In this document: positions 1-11,749 of the stretch, piece by piece
Numbering within the stretch: the first letter of the stretch is position 1
Layout: every line of letters starts with the position of its first letter
NCBI GenBank assembly: GCA_002803225.1
Contig: NXFV01000659.1
Span: forward strand, 1-24,675
From: Gamarada debralockiae
Lineage: Eukaryota; Ascomycota; Leotiomycetes; Helotiales; Hyphodiscaceae
Length of the DNA: 24,675 nucleotides
Direction: 5' to 3'
Position numbers and translations under genes: made by a program
Notes under the pieces: model-generated
Told to the model about the DNA's origin: nothing
Databases searched by the model: none
What the model saw: only the letters and a program-made list of their open reading frames with translations

Positions 1-640
1 AAGTAGCTTTTTATTTATCTCTTACTTAAGGTAAAAGTCTCTTTAAATATTAACTTTATAATAATACAAAAGATCAAAAGAATTATAATATAGAATATAA
101 TTAGGATTTAGTTCTTAAGCTTTTTAATATCTTTCTATTTATTATAATAAGATCTTAAAAGGTCCTCTTAACTCCTTCTCTTTTCCTTTATTATACTACT
201 TAAGTCCTCCTAAGATTAGGTCTTTATCTTAAGTAAAGTTATAAATCTTATTATAGTTTTATTTATCTTTACCCCTTTTCTTATAAAATTAGCTATTACC
301 TATAATTCGCTTAAACCTTAGTAAGAGATACCTATAACTAAAACTATTCTAACTCTTTATTTATAATACTTATAACCTATATTATAAACCTTAAACTATA
401 CTTAAAATATAAAATAATCTAATTTAATAAACTTAATTCCTTTAAGGTAGACTAAGCCCTTTTATATAATAATACTTTATTCTAAAATATATAATAACCT
501 TATAATAACTTTAAAATAATTATCCCTTAAACTATTTTATATAACTTAAAAGTATTAGAACTAAAGCAAATAAAGTAAATATCTTTTACTTAAGAATATA
601 AATACTTTTATTTAACTATAAAAAAGGCTCTCTATATAAG
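1..640. other. AT-rich RIP-mutated DNA, no gene recognised
   Basis: This stretch is very AT-rich, with dense TpA and almost no CpA or CpG. I found no readable frame with a recognisable motif on either strand. It lies outside the LTR-like block that begins near 640, so it may be the remnant of a different repeat into which the retroelement to the right inserted. Nothing further can be supported. Confidence 0.5.
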
Positions 641-905
641 TTACTAATATAGAAGGAATGAAATATAAGTATAAGCGCGTCCTAATTGTACTGTATATCG
701 CATGTACTCTTAATAAGAGATAAAACAAAAATAATATAAAATGAAGGTTATATACTCAAATATATTATAAAAATACTTTAGAAAACAAGTTATATAATTA
801 CATATATATATATAGGTATCTATATATAGGTCCAGCTGCAAAAGACAAAATATGCCCGGCTGGCACGTGACATCCAGCTAAGCGATCAGCGTGACCGATT
901 TCCCT
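640..905 (-). repeat. LTR-like block, copy 1 (heavily RIPed), 3' LTR of the Ty3/Gypsy remnant
   Basis: The core at about 660-800 aligns without inversion to 22041-22200; both contain the stretch GTATAAGCGC and then a parallel series of matching words. Differences are mainly C-to-T and G-to-A, with this copy carrying the T/A state, so it is the more mutated copy. The tail matches more loosely: CACGTG at 864-869, then AGCTAAGCGA, then TTCCCTACTATA near 899-910, with the same order in the other copy. It lies downstream of a minus-strand integrase, where a 3' LTR is expected. Exact termini and a target-site duplication were not found. Confidence 0.6.
830..897. other. GC-rich island with short inverted repeats inside the RIPed LTR
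   Basis: About 68 bases keep a normal base composition while both sides are almost pure A/T. The island holds CCAGCTG, GCTGG...CCAGC arms around the palindrome CACGTG (864-869), and flanking GGTC/GACC. The CACGTG box and the following AGCTAAGCGA also occur in the second LTR-like copy (22245-22270), so part of it is an element feature and not a recent insertion. It could be a conserved promoter or E-box-like site; no function is proven. Confidence 0.45.
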
Positions 906-1029
906 ACTATAATATATAGTTAATATAATAGTAGTCTTATTACTAGTTTTTAAGTGCTTTATAAGAGTAAGGGTAATAATAGTTAACTTCTTATACTTTC
1001 TACTATAAGGTTAAGCTTCCTCTTTTCCT

Positions 1030-1110
1030 TTATTATTCTCTTTATCTTTGTTATTCTCTTTATCTTTATTATCTTTATTGTTTTTATTGTTTTTACTATT
1101 ATATAGGGTT
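1030..1110. repeat. Low-complexity T-rich microsatellite-like tract
   Basis: The plus strand repeats a unit close to TTATTCTCTTTATCTTTG, then decays into TTTATTGTTT-type units. It lies between the LTR-like block and the end of pol on the minus strand, where it would read as an A/G-rich tract. It may simply be replication slippage in AT-rich DNA. Confidence 0.55.
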
Positions 1111-1140
1111 TTGATAATAAGTATATTATTATTATTAAAG

Positions 1141-1242
1141 TACTAATAAGGAGATCTAAGTCTATTTATATTAACTTAATTGTTATTAGTATACTAATAA
1201 GGCAATTTAAGTCTATTTATATTAGCTTATTTGTTATTAGTA
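1141..1242. repeat. 51-bp direct tandem duplication
   Basis: Two adjacent units, 1141-1191 and 1192-1242, begin TACTAATAAGG and end TTGTTATTAGTA and differ at only a handful of positions. Most differences are not the C/T or G/A type typical of RIP, so the duplication may be older than part of the local decay. Function unknown; it is in the non-coding part between pol and the LTR-like block. Confidence 0.7.
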
Positions 1243-2040
1243 TAATTAGCTATAATCTCTTTAGCTATTATTTCTAGGATTTAGTCTAAGGTAGTATATA
1301 TAGTGTTTTAAGTATTAACTTGTTCTTATATAACTATATTACTATTACTGTTAATAAAGCTCGTTTCACTATTAAGATTATAGATTATTATATAAACTAA
1401 ATTAAAGACGCTAATATTATAATTAAGGCTTTTAAGTATTTAATTAATTTATTGTCTATTACTAGTATTAGGTTCTGCTATTTTAATAATTATAAAGTAG
1501 TAATAGTAGTAAATTAGTTAAGGGTTAGTAGCTAAAGGATTATTATTAATATTAGGTTAATATTATTAATAAAAGTAATTATCTATTAAAGGTAGCTAAT
1601 ATATATATATAATTGTCACTAATTCACTTTTGTATTATATTTTTTAAAGTAAGAATAAGATTAAATAGTAAAAGAGGGTTTTAAATAAAGGGTATAGTAT
1701 TAAAGTAATAAAGGGAATATATTAAGTCTAAAACAATTATAGGCGCTATAAATAGTAGTAATAAAAGGAAGATAATAAGGTTTTAATAAAACCCTAAAAA
1801 TAGCTATACTTTCCTCTTTCTCTAATAATAAGAGCTTTAATACTATAGCTTATTATTATTTATATAATCTTTATTAAATTTATTTTCTTTTATATATCGA
1901 ATCTAAGATTTTAATTTAATAAGTAGACTTACTTTATTTAAGTATTACTTATAAAACTTATAAAGTATTATTATTATATTCTTAAAGTTAAAAGTAAAGT
2001 ACTATTAATTGTTTATGTCTTATTTTATTTACTTAACCTT
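1243..2040. other. Decayed 3' part of the retroelement, no domain assigned
   Basis: This interval sits between the readable integrase and the 3' LTR-like block on the minus strand. In a fungal Ty3/Gypsy element this is where the integrase C-terminus, and in chromoviruses a chromodomain, would lie. I could not recognise either; every frame carries many TAA/TAG stops. The base composition is the same as in the neighbouring pol remnant. Confidence 0.4.
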
Positions 2041-2049
2041 ATAATAAAG

Positions 2050-4505
2050 CTTACTATACTTTATATAAGATAATAAGATCTAGTTGACCTCTTATTTTAG
2101 TTTACTGTTTATATTAGTAGCGTTTAGCTCTTAATTAACTTAGCTTAATAAAGGGTTATTAAAGTCTTTATAAAGTCTATTAATATAGAAAATTAGCTAA
2201 ATCTTATAGCTAGCTAATAGCTTAAGTTAATATAAGTATCTTACTATCTTAAGGATCTTAAATAGTCTAGCTAATAGGTAGTCTAACTTATCTAATAGGT
2301 AGTTTATTCTCTAGGTCTTCTTAATTATATAAACCTTATCTCCTAGGCTAAAATCTAGTATTTGCTACTTCTTATTTATTTACTTTATTTAATAGTCTTA
2401 AGCTTTTACTATATAAGTCCTAGTATATATAACTATATTATTAATTCTCTTTACCTATTATTATACTTCCTTTTTATTAAGCTTCTCTTTTAGTATTTAA
2501 AACTCTTTTATTACTAATATCTAGTTAAAGTTTAAATGGGGTTTATATTTATAGTTAACTATTAATAGGGATAGGCTAGTAGATTTATAGGGGTATATAG
2601 CTCTAGCTATATTAAGGGCTAGCAAAAGGTCTATCTAGTTGTCTTAGTAGTAGTTAATAAAAGAATATAAGCAAGTATTAATAATTTAATTAATAATTTT
2701 AGTTTAATTATTAGTTTAAATATATTTTACTATTAAGAGCTTTAACTTAGTCTTAGTAAGCTTAGATAATTTGTCTATAAAGTCTAAAATAAATTAAAGA
2801 CCTTAGTTATTAGTAATTATTAAAAGATAACCCTAGAACCTTTATAAATAGTAATAGAATAATAAGGTAGTAGTCCTAGTAATTATGCTTTTAGTAGTTA
2901 GTAAGCTAATATACTATTTAGATAGTTAATCGACTATAATAAAGATATTATTATATCCTTTGCTTACTAAGCCTAGGGTATAGAAATCTATAAAAAGGTT
3001 ATTTTAGGTTTATAAGAGGATTAGTAATAAGTATAATAGGCTAAGTATCTTATCCCTTAGCTTATAAGATTTCTAGTATCTTTAGTAGTTTATTATATAT
3101 TAGTTAACTTTATTGTTTTAATTTAGCTACTAATAAAGCCTCTTAAGTAAGGCCTTTATCTTGTTTTTACTAGGATAAGCTATAGCTATAGTAATATAGA
3201 CTTATTATATAAGATAGATCTATAGGTTATTAGAGCTATCTAGTATAACTACTTTCTTATTATAGAGTAATAGATTAGTTAATATTTCCTATAAACCTAT
3301 CTTTTCTTAGGCTTTAGTCTATTTTAATTTAAGGCTTAGGTTTATATAGTTAGCTTATAAGACCTCCTTTATTACTTTTAACTTATTTATTACTTTAGTT
3401 TTAATTAAAATAAAGATAACTTTTAATAAAAAGACTAGTCTAGTCTTTTTAACTTCCTTTACTAGCTTTTATATAAGTATTAATTTGTTTTTTTAAGATA
3501 AGATATTAGTAATAGCGTTTTCTTTACTTAAATAATAAGTAATCTTATAATAGAACTAAAATAGTATATTTATTTATTATATCTAGTATTTATTAAAGAG
3601 CTTCTTTATTCTAAAGTACTTTAATACTTTATAATTAATAATAATTAAAAAGCTTAGTAAGTTAGTAAGTTTTACTTACTATTCTTTAAGTCCTAAAATA
3701 ATAATAAGAAGTTCTTTATTATAAATTTTATAGTAAGTCTTTATCCCTTAAAGAGCCTTAAAGTAAAATATAATAGGATACTATTATCTATTAAAGGTAT
3801 ACTTTTAAGAGAGTACTTCTATAGTAGTAAAGTCTAAATAATTAGTTTCTAGTTAAGTTTTTTAGTTATATTAAAAATAAAAGAAAATTAAAGCTAATAA
3901 GAGTAATACTTTAAGTTATTTAAAAGAATTTAATTAATTCTTATTAAGTATAAACTTTAGTAGAATATTCTTTTTAATTAGCTAATTTAGTAGGTAAGAG
4001 ATATAACTATAAGCTTAAATAAACCTTTAATAGAAGTTATAAAAACTAAAGAATAATTAGATTTCTCTTTTTATTAAGGGCAGTATTTAGTTATAAATAA
4101 TAATAGTCTTAATAAGGTCTACTTAAATACTTTAATTTAATATTATAAACTTTAAGAAAGTTGTTTTTAATACTTTAAACTTATATTTATAAATATTAAC
4201 TTATAATTTAGTATTTTTAAGCTTTTATAAAATAATTTAAATATATTATTAGTATTCCCTTTTATCCTTAGAAAAGATTAATATATTATTAATATATATA
4301 AAGTAAAAGTTATTTAAATAGTCTATAAGAATAGTATTAATATACTATTAAAATATAGCTAGCCTATTATAAAGTCTAAAGGATAAGACTATTAGTTTAA
4401 AAGAGCTATACTTTATCTAGAAGGCTACTTATATTATAGATACTTATTCTATAAAGATTTAATTAAAAGTATATTATATATTAAGTTTAGTAAATACTAA
4501 TAATT
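2050..4505 (-). pseudogene. pol: RIP-inactivated Ty3/Gypsy retrotransposon pol, 5'-truncated
   Basis: This is a minus-strand polyprotein remnant. RT is first: a block like FTKLDI reads near 4490-4505, followed by a PFGL-type block now reading SFRL, then the YxDD box as YINN with ILIFSKDK after it near 4255-4300. Integrase follows: a segment like DFYTLGLVSKGYNNI about 2940-3000, a degraded VDRLSK motif, the second catalytic block reading ITNNQGLQF near 2810, and TNNQTKIINQ (family consensus TDGQTE.NQ) near 2690. The D-to-N and E-to-K changes and the Gln/Trp-to-stop changes fit RIP, so no active protein can be made. Everything 5' of the first RT block, including gag and protease, is missing: at about 4505 the sequence changes abruptly to GC-rich DNA. 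The family call is firm; the clade is not. Confidence 0.88.
2500..3250 (-). other. Integrase domain of the Ty3/Gypsy remnant
   Basis: Reading right to left, a decayed zinc-binding region (about 3060-3180) retains KALLKRLY-like text and a QRYQKS-like line where the family has its CxxC. The catalytic core follows with the family order: core start at about 3000, second acid block at about 2810 with Asp changed to Asn, third acid in TxGQTE changed to Lys near 2690. After this comes a segment like FINYYQDNWIDLL near 2640, matching the usual post-core helix of fungal metavirus integrases. All three catalytic acids look replaced or unreadable. Confidence 0.85.
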
Positions 4506-4657
4506 TAGTAAACGACCAGACGGCAAGCCCGCATCAGGAAACCGCGACTCCTGCATTAGGTAAGGTGCGTGCACAGGCCGGCCGCTGCTTTCGTGGGGTA
4601 TAAGAACCACGTCCCCCTCCTATCGCTCGCTACTTTCCTCCTTCCTTCCCTTCCAAT
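4505..4657 (+). promoter_or_regulatory. GC-rich promoter/leader of gene A1 and sharp junction with the retroelement
   Basis: Base composition jumps at about 4505 from nearly pure A/T to GC-rich DNA containing GGCCGGCCGC. A TATA-like GGTATAAGAA at about 4596-4605 sits between CGTGG (4592-4596) and CCACG (4607-4611). A pyrimidine-rich leader (CCTCC...CTTCCTTCCCTTCC) then runs up to ATG at 4658. This arrangement is typical of filamentous fungal core promoters. CpA and CpG are both retained, so RIP spared this part. Confidence 0.6.
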
Positions 4658-6190
4658 ATGACCCAACAGCCCGCTCGCGACGCTTCGTTTTAAAATGCGC
4701 TTCGTATTCGGCCCTTCTATCTAGCCCCCTTCCCTACTAGGCTCACTAGATCAGCTATGCCGCAGCTAAAGTTCATACATCAAGCAGGAATCCGTCCGAT
4801 CATCCCTCCTAATTTCGATGCTATAGACTTTCTACGATACTTATTACCTCCATAAGTCTACTATTGGCCAAGATACGAGCTGAGCTAGCTCCGAGCGCTC
4901 TCAATACTCTTAATCTACCTCGCTATTATATTATTAATCCTTCTGCTAGAAACCCTCGAACACTAAGCTACCACGGACCTAGGTATTACGCTTACAATAG
5001 TATATAGCTAGTCGCGAAAATACCTCACGGCAATATACCTAGGCTTCTACCTAGCTGCGCTATAGACAGATAACGTATCGGCGGTTTCTAGGTAAGTCTT
5101 ACAATCTCCGTAGCAGGGTTAGTATATACTATATATATCGATCTAGGCTGATTTTAAGACAGCAGGATTATATAAAGCTAAAGCTCTGCCGTATCTTTAA
5201 CCTACTGATTCTACTCGTGGTCAATCGATTGGATTATACCAGCTATATACCCCGAACCCTACTACGTAAGAATAAGAATAACTAGGAATCTAAGACTATA
5301 TTAAGTCTGCCGTATTATATCTTTAGGCTAATTCCCTTAGACAGGCCGATTCGAGTCGATAGATTAGTATCCGAGGTCATACGAACCTCCTTTTTTACTA
5401 TAATAGTCGCCCTTCCCTACTCGGATTTTCAAAGGGATTAGTAGATTACTATATATCTTTAGAGTTAATAGTAAAACAAGGGGTTATTAGTTAGTTAGAA
5501 GAACAGGTAATAGTAATCGGACAGGCAGATTATATAATCTCGGATACTATTACTATCCACTACTCTAATAGAGTTAGATAGTTCACTTAGCTACGTATAG
5601 GTCGGCCGGATTATACGCTACTACGGATAGCTTCCTTTTCAGGGCAAAGTAATATATCTCGTTTAAATAGTACTTATAGTAGACTAGGTAGATAGAAATC
5701 CTATGTCTTTTGCTACTAAACGGAGAAGATTAAGTACGGCTATCCTAGTAGAAACAGTAGTAAATACTAATATATAGTTTTAATAAGACAGATAGAGTTA
5801 TAGTAGGATTAGACGATCATAGTACGATTTCTTGATTATTAGAGAAGCTTGAGGAAAGGTAGCTTAGGAGACTTAGGTAGTCCAAGGGTAGTAGGTTTAG
5901 CTCTATAGGATATACAGTAGATATATAAGGATAATAGACTATAGTATCGCCGATAATCGTAAAGTAATACTATAATCGGTTGACCCTAGTAGACAGCGAA
6001 GTTGAGAAGGTAATAAAGGACGGGTATATTCTAGTACAAGAGGTAGGGTCGATATTATAGGGCGTTGTAGCTATTATAAAGCTCCTAGTATAAGAGAAAT
6101 ACTATAGAAGTCGAGGTATTAATAAGAGCGAGGGTTTCGGATATAGTAGTAGGTAGGAGTATATAGAGCGTATCCCTGTTTTGAGAGAGC
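4658..6190 (+). pseudogene. Gene A1: RIP-inactivated gene of unknown function
   Basis: The start ATG (4658) follows a CT-rich leader and begins MTQQPARDASF then a TAA where CAA stood. The same frame can be followed to about 5900, with stops of TAA/TAG type at Gln/Trp-like positions and GC-containing codons still present (for example MPQLKFIHQAGIRPIIPPNF). A hydrophobic stretch at about 4900-4960 (LSILLIYLAIILLILLLETL) looks like one membrane segment. From about 5945 a different frame is better (LVDSEVEKVIKDGY), which suggests an intron or an indel near 5900-5945. The 3' end is set by the promoter of A2 and is uncertain. I do not recognise a family and there is no retroelement motif. It is head-to-tail with A2. 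Confidence 0.5.
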
Positions 6191-6199
6191 AGTACTATA

Positions 6200-6340
6200 G
6201 GCCTATATAAAGGCCCTAGTATACCCTATCTCCTTTATCTTCTACTATTATCTATAGTCGTTTTTAAGTAGCTAGTATTTCTTTACTCTTAAAATAGCTA
6301 CGTTTAAATCTATATCTTATACTTATATTCCAACTCCTCT
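6200..6340 (+). promoter_or_regulatory. Putative promoter and leader of gene A2
   Basis: TATATAAAG at about 6204-6212, inside the near-palindrome GGCCTATATAAAGGCC, is followed by a pyrimidine-rich leader (CCCTATCTCCTTTATCTTC and later CCAACTCCTCT) ending at ATG 6341. Spacing from TATA to ATG is about 130 bases, reasonable for a fungal gene. Confidence 0.5.
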
Positions 6341-6612
6341 ATGTTTTAAGAATATAACCCCGAAGTAATTTAGTACTCTTAATAAGAATTAGTATCTTAA
6401 GCCGAGTAGTATAGCGCCTGAGATACTCCCTATAACAGCAGTAGTAGTAATAGTAGTAGTAGATAAGGTTAGCGACGAATGTTCTAGAGTTCAAAGTAAG
6501 TTCTGAGATCTAGGTATTAGTTATAATAATAGAGACTAATACGTTAGAAATCCTAGTAGAGATAGGCACTAGCTATAGTGACTATAGTATAGTAAACGAT
6601 AATAATAACGAA

Positions 6613-6808
6613 TACTAGCCTATAATCGAAGAGATCTTAAATACTATACTACGTAAGAAGGGCTCTAGGATAGAAGATTCAAGCCTAGACTATATAGTAA
6701 CTAATAACGACGATAAATACTAGCCTATAATCGAAGAAATCTTGGATACTATACTATGTAAGGAGGGCTCTACAATAGAGGATTCGAGTCTAGACTATAT
6801 AGTCTAAG
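6613..6808 (+). repeat. 105-bp tandem coding repeat within A2
   Basis: Two units begin at 6613 and 6718 and share TACTAGCCTATAATCGAAGA and a later stretch ending CTAGACTATATAGT. The offset is 105 bases, so the reading frame is kept and 35 residues are duplicated. The EEIL...LDYIV pattern, with a possible Trp before it (TAG codon), faintly resembles the first half of a chromodomain (EVEEIL..R...YLVKW). That resemblance is weak. Confidence 0.75.
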
Positions 6809-6883
6809 GAGTACTGAATATAATAGGAGGTTCTATAGAGTAGAGCGGCTTAGTACTACGTGACTATTTAGGCAAGAGCTAAG

Positions 6884-6960
6884 GTAAGTATCCTCCTACC
6901 CTCTATCGTAGAACAGACCCTAATTTTTCTGATACTACGTAGAATATCTAATTGTTTTAG
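6884..6960 (+). other. Spliceosomal intron preserved in A2
   Basis: The donor is GTAAGTATC, there is a CTAAT branch-like site near 6949, and the acceptor is TTGTTTTAG. Length is 77 bases. Removing it joins a split codon as G|GA and carries the same reading frame from LRDYLGKS into DDDLTESIEL. This is typical of filamentous fungi and supports a protein-coding nuclear origin for A2. Confidence 0.75.
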
Positions 6961-8453
6961 GAGACGATGATCTAACTGAGAGTATAGAGCTAGACAGTAC
7001 TCTTTTTAGTGGCCTAGAGACGACCTTTGACTCGGGAACTTTAGTATCTCCTAGTCCTAGATGATACCACGTTATTAAGTATAATAACTCTACTGAAACT
7101 ACTTAGTAGTTATAGCGTACCGAACAAGAAGTCTTGATATTCGATTCTATATAATCTTATAGTACTTTACATCCCTTGAGCAAGCTATTATACGACTATA
7201 TTAATATAGAAGACTACTCTACGGATTACGCTAGATTTGAGGTCATTATATCTTATCCCGCTTATCCTTATAACTAGTCTCTACGCTAGTCTAGATTATT
7301 ACTCTTGAACTAGCTTAGTCAAGAGGACTAGCTTTAGACTAATCGAAGTGTAACAGACGAATATTAGCTAGTTTACTCTTTATCTAACACTGATAAGGAG
7401 GACTAGGGGCAGGAGGTAAACGACGGTAGTAACGGCAATAATAATAGTATATAGCTATAATAATAAATATCTCTAGATCCAAGTTAAGATACAAGAGGGA
7501 GCTATAGCGATAGCTATAGTAACGATAAGCTTAGTAGTAGTAATACTAAGTCGGACGAGAGAGCTAGGAGACTATGTCCTAAGCGGAAATAGCTATTCTT
7601 ATCTTACGCTAGCCCTATACAAAAGAAGTATAAGCGCTATCTTTAGTAGAGATCTACCTACTAAAGTAGAGTATACTCTAATTCCTAGTAATCCTCTCCA
7701 AAGTCATAATCCGTCCTTGATCGTGTTCTAAGAATCACCCCGGGCCCTATAGCCGAAGGTCGACTGCCCTCGCTAGCTCCTTCTATAATATAAACTCTAA
7801 ATACATCGAATTACTATATTAGCTAATTATCTAGTAATATTCTGCCGGTATTGACTAAGGTTACATTCCGTCCGCATTCTATATACTACTACTCCTTTAT
7901 AGCAGTAGTCAGGGAGAGTTGTAATAGGCATAGAGTCTCCTTTCGTTAGCTTACCTAACTTATCAAGAGTATTAGCTATATCGGGAAGATTAACGACTTT
8001 ACGATCAAGCTACTCTAGGAATATTCGTTCCTCTTAATAGGCTTTAGCTGGTATACGTCTTCCCGGGTCTTGTCTAGTAGTATAACTGTATTGACTATCG
8101 CGGTAGTAGGCCCTATCTACAAGGATACGATGTATATCTGTCCCTAGCGTAGTAAAGTCGTAGATACCGAGGCTCTTATATTATAAGGGAATCAGCTGTC
8201 CAGAGGCGATAATAATAGTAGTTTAAGCGATAGCGATCCTGACCTTAGTAGTAATAATAACGGATATTCAAGCGAGGATAAGCAGGGACGTTCGCGCACA
8301 AGTAAGCGCAGCTAATAGTTAGATCTAGACGAACAGCGCTTACTAGTATATAAGAAGAAGGGCAAGTCTTAGGACTAGATCTTCCGTAGGTTCCTAGGCA
8401 GAACCCGGGGCATAGTACGTACGCGCTTAAGTATAGTATAATCCAGATCTAAA

Positions 8454-9594
8454 TGAGTTTCTAAAGGTAGACGGGACTTCAAAGTGGAATGTATAGAACT
8501 AGACTAAGTTATCTCTGATAATATAGATTAAGTAGCAGATTAATATATCTATTGCCGAGGGTACAACGTATAATAGATAATCCTTTGCTAACGGATATGA
8601 ACGAAAGCAACAAACTAAACAGGAGCGGCAAAGAAGGATCAAAAGAAGAGTTAAAAGAAAGAGTAAAAGAAGAGTCTAGAACAGGTATAGGACTAATATT
8701 TTCAAAGGGTAGATATATCCCTTCTCTATCACGTACATACAGCAGGTATTTTATAGGTTCTCGTATAGTAGTACAAGTGTCATATAATCTAGAGCTAGGC
8801 TCGGGAATGTCCATACACAGTCAGCCATAACTCGTATACAATTTATCTCTTCTAAAGCCGTAGTGTTTTACTTTCCAGTATCGTCTTAATTTCGGTCAGT
8901 GTTCAATTGCAAGAAAGAAGGACTCTGACCTTGTATTTGTCTTCCCCAGAACTATTAGCAAGGTCGAAGGGCACTAGTATTATCTCCCATCCGGTCTTAT
9001 GTCTTCGCTCCTTAGGTTACAATAATATGAGCTTCAGGGTCTAGTTGTAGCCTAGGCTAGTTTCTGAGGCCCGGCACAAAACTGTCTGCACGGCATAAAA
9101 TCGTACAACTTCACCCAACTTAGTTGCACAAACTCATAGCTACAGTAGTAAAGTCAGAACGCTAGCCATAACCTAGTTTTAGAATAGTCTGTTAAGCCAG
9201 AAGCTGCTGGCGCTAGCTATGACTTAATTTTTCCGTATTGATAGATAAAGACAGCAATTTAGGACAAGTATAAGGAGGTAAGCACTAATAGTAACCCAGC
9301 TCGGGACAAGCTTGAAGTAGCAGGCGAGCATCTATGCAACGCCAGCCTAGCTTACAGAAAATAGACAGAGGTATAGCCGGTGAGAAGGCTATAAGGTTCT
9401 TAATCACCTATTTGCCCGATAAAGCTCATTTCCTACCCAATAAGCTGCATTTTCCCTATGCAAGCGCCCAAATACCCTTTTTTGCGATATACAATAAAAA
9501 GCTGAACCTAGGGTACGCTTCAATATTATTAGTGGAGTTATAGTCCGAACGTTAAGCCCCGCCTTCCTAAGATATAGCCTTAATATTTCCTATT
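8454..9594. other. A2/C convergent interval, largely spared by RIP
   Basis: After the possible A2 tail (to about 8750), the sequence keeps many CpA and near-normal composition, for example around 9065-9180 (CACAAAACTG, GCACGGCATAAA, CAACTTCACCC). A near-palindrome CAACTTAGTTG lies near 9116. A stop-free plus-strand stretch at 8552-8830 and one at 9334-9543 (69 codons, starting MQRQPSLQKIDRG) were inspected; neither shows a motif, leader or composition that makes it convincing as a gene. This is probably the 3' flanks and terminators of A2 and C. Confidence 0.45.
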
Positions 9595-11048
<1,454 letters not shown>

Positions 11049-11749
11049 AGTTCTACTTATGTTTAAAGGATATATTTCTATATAGTATCTTACTAGTACA
11101 GGGTCGAAGAGGTAATAGTCTATTATAGATAGTAACAGAGAAGAAGATAGAAGAGAGCCACGAGCCGGAGATAATTTAGAAGTAATATTTCTTAAATACT
11201 TAAATAATACTAACTTGAACGATTACCTAGTATCCGTGCAAGCTGTTAGGCAGACTGAATTATCTTGTATACCTCTAAGTAATAGAAACTATTAATGTTT
11301 TGAGGAGACTAGGTATTTATAGGGACTATCTAGAGCCTTTACTCTCTAAATTTTGATTAAGTTTCACTAGGAATTTCTATATCTCTAAATATCATAGAAC
11401 ATAATTCTTAGCGGATAACTTACTTTCTGTTCATAGCTTAAATATATATATTTAGTTTAACGAGTAATTATCTCTAGATATCCCTAAGACTTTAATCGGT
11501 CTTAAGAAAGCTTAGTTTTACAGCTTATCTTTTATTATAATCCGTTAGGTCTAGGCTACGGGAGATAAGTCAGAAAAACCGCTATTAACAAATATATAAA
11601 TATTACCCTTATTATATACTTTATCTTAATCCCTAATCTTATAATTAAATGCCCCTTTGATCTTTATATTCTAGAAGATAGTAGAAAGGAAATGTCTATA
11701 TAATAATAGAGTACAAGAATAAGAATAAAAACAAAAGATAGTCTTATCT
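11049..11749. other. Interval between B and C (promoter of C)
   Basis: On the minus strand the pyrimidine-rich leader of C lies at about 11085-11160. The rest (about 11200-11749) is RIPed and is expected to hold the 3' flank of gene B. A plus-strand frame can be read through part of it but has no supporting motif and is probably the antisense of these genes. Confidence 0.4.

Larger units (their letters stand above)
6341..8453 (+). pseudogene. Gene A2: RIP-inactivated protein with duplicated 35-residue module and C-terminal Myb/SANT-like domain
   Basis: ATG 6341 opens MF-stop-EYNPEVI, then a Ser-rich run (about 6435-6460). A tentative intron (GTAAGT at 6496, AG near 6572) explains a frame change. 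A 35-codon module is present twice (6613-6717 and 6718-6808), each with PIIEEIL and EDSSLDYIV. A clear intron at 6884-6960 restores the frame exactly (..GKS-stop-G then DDDLTESIELDSTLF). A long acidic/polar region follows. At about 8320-8432 comes DEQRLLVYKKKGKS, then IFRRF, then GRT and VRTRL, the pattern of fungal Myb/SANT-like DNA-binding domains, with two TAG stops at Trp positions. A nuclear DNA-binding role is inferred from that domain. The first in-frame TGA is at 8451; a Lys/Gln-rich continuation to about 8750 is possible if that TGA was once CGA. Confidence 0.68.

Noticed and set aside
8509..8830. Overlapping ORFs on both strands (101 and 92 codons)
   Set aside because: They overlap antisense to each other in a short stretch of mixed composition, have no leader or motif, and compete with a possible Lys/Gln-rich tail of A2 in another frame.
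9334..9543. 69-codon plus-strand ORF starting MQRQPSLQ
   Set aside because: It lies in a RIP-spared spacer where chance ORFs of this size are expected; no promoter, motif or neighbouring homology.
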